A DNA stretch of 9,899 nt from an uncultured Eubacteriales bacterium (GTDB taxonomy: Bacteria > Bacillota > Clostridia > Christensenellales > QAND01), in contig UREB01000049.1 in NCBI GenBank assembly GCA_900546685.1, positions 1 through 9,899 on the forward strand. Direction: 5' to 3'. Position 1 is the stretch's first letter; every line of letters starts with the position of its first letter. The notes under the pieces are model-generated. The model saw only the letters and a list, made by a program, of their open reading frames with translations, did not search any database and was not told where the DNA came from. Shown in pieces: positions 5,436 to 9,899 of the stretch. The position numbers were made by a program, and so were the translations under genes.

Positions 5436-6679
5436 AACACGTGGATGTGGCGATCATCGGTGGCGGCCCGGCCGGGCTGGCGGCAGCGGTTTCCGCCAAG
5501 GAACAGGGTGCGGACAAGGTATTGGTGCTGGAACGCGATACCGTGTTGGGCGGCATTTTGAATCAATGCATCCATGCAGGATTTGGCCTGCATACCTTTG
5601 GCAAGGAATTGACGGGGCCGGAATACGCGCTGCAATACATAGAAATGCTGCAAAAGACAGATGTAGAGGTTTGGCTGGATACCATGGTGCTGTCCATTGG
5701 ACAGGATCGTTCCATTACGATGGTTTCCAGCGAACAGGGATTTTGCAAGGTACAGGCCAAGGCCATCGTATTGGCGATGGGATGCAGGGAAAGGCCGCGT
5801 GGCGCGCTGGCCATCCCGGGCACGCGCCCGGCCGGCGTATATGCGGCGGGCACGGCGCAGAGAATGGTAAACTTGGAGGGCTTGCTGCCTGGCAAGGATG
5901 TCGTGATTTTAGGGTCTGGCGATATTGGGCTGATCATGGCGCGCAGAATGACCTTTGAAGGGGCTAAGGTGCACGCAGTTTGCGAACTGATGAGCTATTC
6001 CGGCGGGCTTCAGCGGAATATTGTACAATGCCTGGAAGATCTGGATATTCCCCTGCTCTTGAGCCATACGGCCGTGAAAATACACGGCGACCAGCGCGTA
6101 GAAGCAGTGACCATCGCCGAGGTGGATGATAAGACCAAAAAGCCCATCCAGGGAACAGAACGGACCATCCCCTGCGATACGCTGCTTTTGAGCGTAGGCC
6201 TGCTGCCGGAAAATGAATTGAGCCAGGCGCTGGGCGTAGCGCTTTCGCCCGTCACTGGCGGCCCGGAGGTGGACGATTCGTTTATGACGTGCGTAGAGGG
6301 CGTGTTTGCGTGCGGCAATGTGTTGCACGTGCATGATCTTGTGGACTTTGTAAGCCAAGAAGCACAGCAGGCAGGCGCCAACGCTGCACAATTTGCGATG
6401 ACAGGCCGAAAAGAAAACGCCGATGTTCAGATGCAGGCGGGTGCCAACGTGCGTTATACTGTGCCTCAACGCGTAACAGCAGGGCATAAGGTGAAGATTC
6501 GATTCCGGGTAGGCGCGCCGCAGAAAAAGGTGGCCATTGTGGCAAGGCAAAACGGAAGCGTATTGAAAACGCAGCGCCGCCCTGTGGTAGCACCTGGCGA
6601 GATGGAAACGCTGGCGCTAGATCTGAGCGGCGTAGCGGCGGAAAACGGGCCGATTACGGTGTCGATTGAGGAGGCATAG
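5426..6679 (+). CDS. FAD/NAD(P)-dependent oxidoreductase (Pyr_redox_2), operon partner of the GlpA-like protein
   Basis: This 417-residue two-dinucleotide-fold flavoprotein has an FAD motif GGGPAG at 12-17. The segment AMGCRERPRG (117-126) matches the ATG-like/GCRER motif seen in subunits of dye-linked and opine-type oxidases. The NAD(P)-binding motif GSGDIG is at 163-168, and a second FAD contact, GVFACGNVLHVHDLVDF, at 292-308. There is no CxxC redox pair of the thioredoxin reductase type. Residues from about 330 to 417 form an extra C-terminal beta-rich extension that I take to be characteristic of this operon family. By context it should accept electrons from the upstream Fe-S flavoprotein, or donate them, with NAD(H) as the likely soluble partner, much as a GlpB-like subunit would. 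It is translationally coupled to the gene before and two bases from the gene after. Function beyond FAD/NAD redox chemistry is inference. Confidence 0.9.
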   Translation: MQIKHVDVAIIGGGPAGLAAAVSAKEQGADKVLVLERDTVLGGILNQCIHAGFGLHTFGKELTGPEYALQYIEMLQKTDVEVWLDTMVLSIGQDRSITMVSSEQGFCKVQAKAIVLAMGCRERPRGALAIPGTRPAGVYAAGTAQRMVNLEGLLPGKDVVILGSGDIGLIMARRMTFEGAKVHAVCELMSYSGGLQRNIVQCLEDLDIPLLLSHTAVKIHGDQRVEAVTIAEVDDKTKKPIQGTERTIPCDTLLLSVGLLPENELSQALGVALSPVTGGPEVDDSFMTCVEGVFACGNVLHVHDLVDFVSQEAQQAGANAAQFAMTGRKENADVQMQAGANVRYTVPQRVTAGHKVKIRFRVGAPQKKVAIVARQNGSVLKTQRRPVVAPGEMETLALDLSGVAAENGPITVSIEEA

Positions 6680-6681
6680 CC

Positions 6682-7038
6682 ATGGAAAGAAAACTCATTT
6701 GCGTACAATGCCCCATCGGCTGCCATTTAACGGTTACCTATGATGGGGTGCATGAGCCTGTGGTAACGGGCAATACCTGCAAAAATGGAGAGATCTACGG
6801 AAAGAGTGAGGTGACGGACCCGCGCCGCACGCTGACGACTTCTGTGCGGGTAAAAGGGGGAACGATCCCTGTTTCGGTGCGCAGCGCGCAGCCCATTCCC
6901 AAAGCGGTACTGCCGCAGTGCTTGGAGATACTGCACAAGACAATGCTGGAAAAGGGAAGCAAAGCAGGAACGGTGGTCGTGCCCAATATCCTGGATACTG
7001 GGATCGACATTGTGACAACGCGGGATGATTGGAATTAA
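6682..7038 (+). CDS. DUF1667 domain protein, putative Fe-S accessory subunit
   Basis: This 118-residue protein matches, by eye, the DUF1667 family (COG3862) that regularly follows the two flavoprotein genes in clostridial and related genomes. Four cysteines, Cys7-x2-Cys10-x3-Cys14 and Cys33 in GNTCKNGEIYG, are arranged like an iron-sulfur or zinc site. CPIGCHL resembles the N-terminal cluster motif of molybdopterin oxidoreductases. The segment DPRRTLTTSVRVKGG (46-60) is also typical of the family. It may be an electron-transfer subunit standing in for GlpC of the three-subunit GlpABC enzyme, although it has no heme or CCG motifs of GlpC. ATG 6682 follows AGGAGG (6669-6674) by seven bases and lies two bases after the upstream stop. 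The family's biochemical role is, to my knowledge, not established. Confidence 0.88.
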   Translation: MERKLICVQCPIGCHLTVTYDGVHEPVVTGNTCKNGEIYGKSEVTDPRRTLTTSVRVKGGTIPVSVRSAQPIPKAVLPQCLEILHKTMLEKGSKAGTVVVPNILDTGIDIVTTRDDWN

Positions 7039-7047
7039 AACAAAAAG

Positions 7048-7076
7048 AAAAAAGCAGGCATAGCGCCTGCTTTTTT
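7048..7076. terminator. Bidirectional Rho-independent terminator between convergent units
   Basis: A perfect 12-bp stem is formed by A6GCAGGC (7048-7059) and GCCTGCT6 (7065-7076), with loop ATAGC. Because A and T runs flank the GC core symmetrically, it ends transcription both from the oxidoreductase operon (plus strand, stop at 7038) and from the alcohol dehydrogenase (minus strand, stop at 7083). Confidence 0.95.
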
Positions 7077-7082
7077 GTTTTC

Positions 7083-8237
7083 TTATTTGGCCAGATCAAA
7101 AATCTTTTCCATATCGGCCGGCGTTAATTTTACAAAGAAGCCATCGTTGAAATTGGCCAGCTCTTTGATATCCTCATCCTTGACGCCGAGCTCGGACAGG
7201 GAGGTGGGCATGCCGAGCGAAGCAAAGTAGGCTTTGATGCGGCGAATGCCTTCGAGCGCCACTTCTTCGGGGTGGAACACGTCGTTGTCTACGCCCATGA
7301 CCTTGGTGGCAAAGCGTACAAAGCGCGGCACATCGTGTTTATAGACATACTGTGCCCAGGCGGGGAAGATGGTGGCCAGGCCTGCGCCGTGGGCGCTGTC
7401 GTATTTGGCGCCGATGCGGTGCTGGATATGGTGGCTGGCCCAATCCTGCTCACGGTCTACGCCGCAGATGTTGTTGTGTGCGAGCATACCGGCCCACATG
7501 ATCTGCGCGCGGGCATTGTAGTTATCTGGCTCTTTGACGCAGACAATGCCGTATTTGAGGATGGTGCGCATCAACCCTTCGGTGAGCTCATCGGTGATGT
7601 CTACATCCTTTGTGTTGGTAAAGTAGCGCTCGGTCAGATGGATGAACATATCTGTAACGCCGCAGGCTGTCTGGTAGGCGGGCAGTGTCATGGTAAGCTC
7701 GGGATTCAAAATGCTGAGCACAGGGCGGATGGCCTCTGAACGCATCATTTCCTTTAACCCCTGCGCTTCATGGGTGATGACGGCATCCCAGCTGCCTTCA
7801 GAGCCTGCCGCTGCAATGGTAAGGATGCATGCCACAGGCAGGGCGGCCTGGACAGTCTTTTTATCGATGAAAAAATCTTTCCAGGGATCGCCATCATACA
7901 GGGCGCCGGCGGCAATGCATTTTGCGGTATCTATGACACTGCCGCCGCCAATGGCCAAAACAAAATCCACCTGCTCGCGTTTGCAGAGGGCTATGCCCTC
8001 CTGCGCCAGCTCATACCGTGGATTGGGCTGTACGCCGCTGAGGCTGACATAGGGCAGGCCCGCTTGCTTGAGCGAAGCATAAACCCGGCCGAGAAGCCCA
8101 GATCTCTCTGCGCTCCGGCCGCCATAGACGACCAATACTTTTTGGGGCGTATAAGGGTGCAGATACGATCCGACATTGTTTTCTTCGCCTTTGCCAAAGA
8201 CGAACTTTGTGGGAGAATGAAAGACAAAATTCAGCAT
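7083..8237 (-). CDS. Iron-containing alcohol dehydrogenase (butanol dehydrogenase/YqhD-like)
   Basis: This cytoplasmic group III metal-dependent alcohol dehydrogenase reduces aldehydes to alcohols with NAD(P)H. The 384 residues fit the family. Cofactor motifs are YGGRSAERSG (38-47) and GGGSVIDTAK (97-106). The Ser at 42 in GGRS resembles NADPH-preferring YqhD/BDH enzymes, though cofactor choice is inference. The predicted metal ligands are Asp196 and His200 (DMFIH), His269 in ASHH, and His283 in SAHGAG, spaced as in E. coli YqhD (194/198/267/281). The start at 8237 is chosen because AGGAGG (plus-strand CCTCCT 8245-8250) lies seven bases upstream and the protein then begins MLNFVFHSPTKFVFGKG, the usual N-terminus. 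A longer in-frame ATG at 8303 has no such support. It is a single-gene unit ending in the shared terminator, and a likely fermentative electron sink. Confidence 0.95.
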   Translation of the reverse strand: MLNFVFHSPTKFVFGKGEENNVGSYLHPYTPQKVLVVYGGRSAERSGLLGRVYASLKQAGLPYVSLSGVQPNPRYELAQEGIALCKREQVDFVLAIGGGSVIDTAKCIAAGALYDGDPWKDFFIDKKTVQAALPVACILTIAAAGSEGSWDAVITHEAQGLKEMMRSEAIRPVLSILNPELTMTLPAYQTACGVTDMFIHLTERYFTNTKDVDITDELTEGLMRTILKYGIVCVKEPDNYNARAQIMWAGMLAHNNICGVDREQDWASHHIQHRIGAKYDSAHGAGLATIFPAWAQYVYKHDVPRFVRFATKVMGVDNDVFHPEEVALEGIRRIKAYFASLGMPTSLSELGVKDEDIKELANFNDGFFVKLTPADMEKIFDLAK

Positions 8238-8382
8238 AGAAAAACCTCCTAAATGAATAGCCCTTTCGGCTTTTTTTGGTTGCAAAAAAACGTAATAAAA
8301 CAAAAGGCAAACGAAAATACAATGGAGATATCGACCAGGAAATGAAAAAAGAAAAAGAAAATAATAAAAAGGATTTTGAAAT

Positions 8383-8398
8383 TGCTATTAGTGTAGCA
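8383..8398. repeat. Short inverted repeat TGCTA-N6-TAGCA
   Basis: Five-base perfect arms (8383-8387 and 8394-8398) surround TTAGTG in the divergent adh-recF spacer, about 45 bases before the recF -10 element. The size would suit a dimeric helix-turn-helix repressor, but an arm this short can arise by chance. Confidence 0.3.
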
Positions 8399-8440
8399 TA
8401 TAGAAAATAAAATGCAACCGTCTCTATTGGGTTTGGGATA

Positions 8441-8449
8441 TGGTATAAT
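8441..8449 (+). promoter_or_regulatory. Extended -10 promoter of recF
   Basis: TGG plus TATAAT gives a perfect extended -10 (TGnTATAAT). No good -35 exists at 16-18 bases, which is usual for extended -10 promoters. Transcription would start near 8456, giving a leader of about 34 bases with two SD-like runs (AGGGGTAGGGG at 8473-8483) before the ATG at 8490. Confidence 0.7.
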
Positions 8450-8489
8450 AAAAAACCAAACGAAACTGAGAAAGGGGTAGGGGAAAGCG

Positions 8490-9566
8490 ATGGTCATTAC
8501 AGAGCTGAGGCTACAAGATTTTCGAAACTATACCAGGCTTTCCCTTTCCTTGGAAACCGGCCTTTCGGTATTTTGGGGCGGCAACGCGCAGGGAAAGACC
8601 AATTTGCTGGAGGCGGTGCATGTCTGCTGCTTGGGCAAAAGCCATAGGACGGTGCAGAGCGCTGAAATGGTATCCTACGGCAAAAAGGATGCGCGCATCG
8701 GGCTGCGTGTGGCGCGTGCAGACGGCCCCCGGCATATTCAGGTGATGCTGGAAGCCAACCGCCATAAGCGGATCTCGGTATCCGGCGTGCCAATTCGCAG
8801 GATGAGCGAATTGATGGGGCATGTGCAATGCGTTTTATTTGCGCCGGAGGACCTCCAGCTCATCAAGGGTGGGCCGAGCCTGAGAAGACGGTATTTAGAC
8901 ACAGCGCTGTGCCAGATGAGCCCTGCGTATTTTTCGGCGCTGACAAGGTATAACGCGGCGCTCTCCCAGCGCAACGCGATGCTGAAAAGGGGCATAGAGG
9001 AGGCTGCGATATATGAGGCCTATGAGCAGACCATGGCCCAGGCAGGGGCAGAGGTATTGTGGCATAGGCAGCAATTCTGCCGGGAAATACAGCCGCTGGC
9101 GGCGCAGCTATATGCGGACATTGCAGAGGGAGAGCAGATGCAGGCGTGCTATCGTTCCCAGGTGCCGGAAGGGGACAGGGCAGAGATAGAAGCGGCGCTG
9201 GCAGCTCTATTGGCAAATGCAAGGGAGGCGGACCGGCGGCGGTATATGACAAGCGTAGGGCCGCACAGGGATGATGTGGAGGTATCCATTGCGGGTAAGC
9301 CGGCCCGCAGCTATGCCTCCCAGGGGCAGCAGAGGACCGCGGTGCTGGCGCTAAAGCTGGCGGAGGTGGAGCGTATGCGTGCACGCACGGGGCACCGGCC
9401 GGTGCTGATGCTGGATGACGTGCTGTCGGAATTGGATTTAAAACGTCAGCAGGCCTTGACAGAACAGGTGGAAGGGCAGGTGCTGCTTACCACGGCGACA
9501 AAGCCGCCAAAGCATTTGAAGGCAAGCTGCGTGTACAGGGTATTCCAAGGAGAAATTATGGAATAA
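8490..9566 (+). CDS. recF: DNA replication and repair protein RecF
   Basis: RecF is an SMC-like ATPase that, with RecO and RecR, loads RecA onto gapped DNA at stalled forks. The 358 residues are close to the usual 360-370. Walker A GGNAQGKT is at 30-37 and the RecF-typical FAPEDLQLIKGGPSLRRRYLD lies at 117-137 (written here only to identify it). GPHRDD is at 257-262, the ABC signature region ASQGQQRT at 276-283, and Walker B with D-loop, VLMLDDVLSELD, at 305-316. The ATG at 8490 follows AGGGGA (8479-8484) by five bases. Unlike the common dnaA-dnaN-recF order, the gene starts its own transcription unit next to a divergent alcohol dehydrogenase. The remB-like gene downstream keeps the rest of the conserved order. 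No hairpin terminator follows recF, so co-transcription with remB is likely. All motifs are intact. Confidence 0.97.
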   Translation: MVITELRLQDFRNYTRLSLSLETGLSVFWGGNAQGKTNLLEAVHVCCLGKSHRTVQSAEMVSYGKKDARIGLRVARADGPRHIQVMLEANRHKRISVSGVPIRRMSELMGHVQCVLFAPEDLQLIKGGPSLRRRYLDTALCQMSPAYFSALTRYNAALSQRNAMLKRGIEEAAIYEAYEQTMAQAGAEVLWHRQQFCREIQPLAAQLYADIAEGEQMQACYRSQVPEGDRAEIEAALAALLANAREADRRRYMTSVGPHRDDVEVSIAGKPARSYASQGQQRTAVLALKLAEVERMRARTGHRPVLMLDDVLSELDLKRQQALTEQVEGQVLLTTATKPPKHLKASCVYRVFQGEIME

Positions 9567-9667
9567 AAGCGCCGGGAAGGCCATAGCAAGCATGAGTGGA
9601 AAAACGCCTTTTTTGAAGGAAATGCCCGGCAGCGAAGCGCCACAAAAAACAGGGAAAAGACTTTCTT

Positions 9668-9690
9668 TATAATATAATATAGTATATAAT
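9668..9690 (+). promoter_or_regulatory. Triple TATAAT upstream of remB-like gene
   Basis: Three exact TATAAT hexamers occur at 9668-9673, 9673-9678 and 9685-9690 in a very A/T-rich patch of the recF-remB spacer. No convincing -35 stands 16-18 bases upstream of any of them. They may be real overlapping -10 elements or simple low-complexity sequence. Confidence 0.4.
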
Positions 9691-9733
9691 AATAACATAA
9701 ATACAAAACACTTGAGGTAGGATGGTGAAAGCA

Positions 9734-9899
9734 ATGATTCTTCATCTAGGTGGAGAATTTTGCTGTTTTTTTGAGGATGTGCTGTTTGTATTGAGGGCCG
9801 ACGGCTGCGAAAAAAATGCGCAGACGCAGCGCTTTTTGCAGGCCGCAGAGGACAACGGGACGCTGATCGTGATCGATCCCACGCTGGTTAAGAGCTATG
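9734..9899 (+). CDS. remB: RemB-like (YaaB, DUF370) regulator, 5' part only
   Basis: The 55 visible residues begin MILHLGGEF, the family's MxxHLGxxF start, and contain VIDPTLVKSY toward the window end. The length and spacing agree with B. subtilis YaaB/RemB, an extracellular-matrix regulator of about 80 residues encoded between recF and gyrB. Gene position is the strongest argument: it is the first gene after recF. I chose ATG 9734 because it gives the conserved N-terminus. An in-frame ATG at 9722 (adding MVKA) sits four bases after GAGG (9714-9717), a rather short spacing, and remains possible. CysCys at 10-11 and the VLRADG segment make it a divergent member. The rest of the gene, and probably gyrB, lies beyond the window. 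DNA binding as in RemA is inferred from family membership. Confidence 0.78.
   Translation, partial: MILHLGGEFCCFFEDVLFVLRADGCEKNAQTQRFLQAAEDNGTLIVIDPTLVKSY

Larger units (their letters stand above)
8238..8489. other. A-rich divergent intergenic region between adh and recF
   Basis: These 252 bases hold the leader and promoter region of the minus-strand alcohol dehydrogenase and the promoter of recF. About 8336-8380 is a nearly unbroken purine tract on the plus strand. A 22-codon open frame (ATG 8342 to TAA 8408-8410) reads MKKEKENNKKDFEIAISVAYRK but has only an AGGA two bases before its ATG, so I do not call it a gene. I find no consensus promoter for adh, only weak candidates, and no Rex or CcpA site. 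The 4-bp hairpin AGCC-CTTTC-GGCT with a T-run at about 8259-8278 is too short to call a terminator. Confidence 0.7.

Noticed and set aside
5909..6550. Minus-strand open frame (213 codons) opposite the second flavoprotein
   Set aside because: It is a shadow of the real gene, with no recognisable domain or start signal.
8259..8278. Possible terminator AGCC-CTTTC-GGCT with T-run on the plus strand
   Set aside because: The stem has only four base pairs and no plus-strand gene ends before it.
8238..8489. Rex or CcpA operator upstream of the alcohol dehydrogenase
   Set aside because: I searched by eye for TTGTTAA-type and TGnAAnCGnT-type sites on both strands and found none with acceptable matches.
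8249..8497. Minus-strand hydrophobic 82-residue frame resembling a small membrane protein
   Set aside because: Its Phe/Ile-rich content comes from reading the A-rich spacer in reverse. Its start lies inside recF, and it covers the ribosome-binding site of adh.

Overview
The window looks like the end of a contig from a mid-GC Gram-positive bacterium of the Bacillota, probably an anaerobic clostridial lineage. The basis is strong AGGAGG ribosome-binding sites, sigma-A-like promoters, U-rich hairpin terminators, a recF gene followed by a RemB-family gene, and a flavoprotein/flavoprotein/DUF1667 operon of the kind common in Clostridia. The genus cannot be named from this sequence. The first 24 bases are not genomic: they match the 3' end of the Illumina TruSeq read-2 adapter, so genomic sequence begins at base 25.

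Layout. On the minus strand at the left edge is uppP (undecaprenyl-diphosphatase), cut by the contig end, with an artificial stop codon formed partly by adapter bases. Divergent from it is ychF, closed by a clear terminator. Next is an orphan O-antigen ligase/polymerase-family membrane protein with its own terminator. After it comes a small unrecognised protein that carries a three-triplet collagen-like stub, a SAYxVWLxxGxxGT motif and a Cys/His-rich C-terminal part. A tight three-gene operon follows: a GlpA/LhgO-type FAD oxidoreductase with a C-terminal BFD-like [2Fe-2S] domain, a second FAD/NAD oxidoreductase, and a four-cysteine DUF1667 protein. It meets an iron-dependent alcohol dehydrogenase convergently at one bidirectional terminator. 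After a 252-base A-rich spacer, recF and the 5' part of a remB-like gene run to the right edge. gyrB would be expected next.

Functional themes. uppP and the ligase-family gene both concern undecaprenyl-linked envelope chemistry, but they are in separate transcription units. The three-gene operon probably forms one electron-transfer complex, by homology oxidising glycerol-3-phosphate or a related 2-hydroxy substrate and passing electrons through FAD and Fe-S centres to NAD or another carrier. The alcohol dehydrogenase is a plausible fermentative NAD(P)H sink. recF and remB are the remnant of the dnaA-dnaN-recF-remB-gyrB neighbourhood, here preceded by a metabolic gene rather than dnaN. No phage, insertion sequence, CRISPR array, tRNA or rRNA was seen. 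The most unusual item is the collagen-stub protein at 3488-3943.
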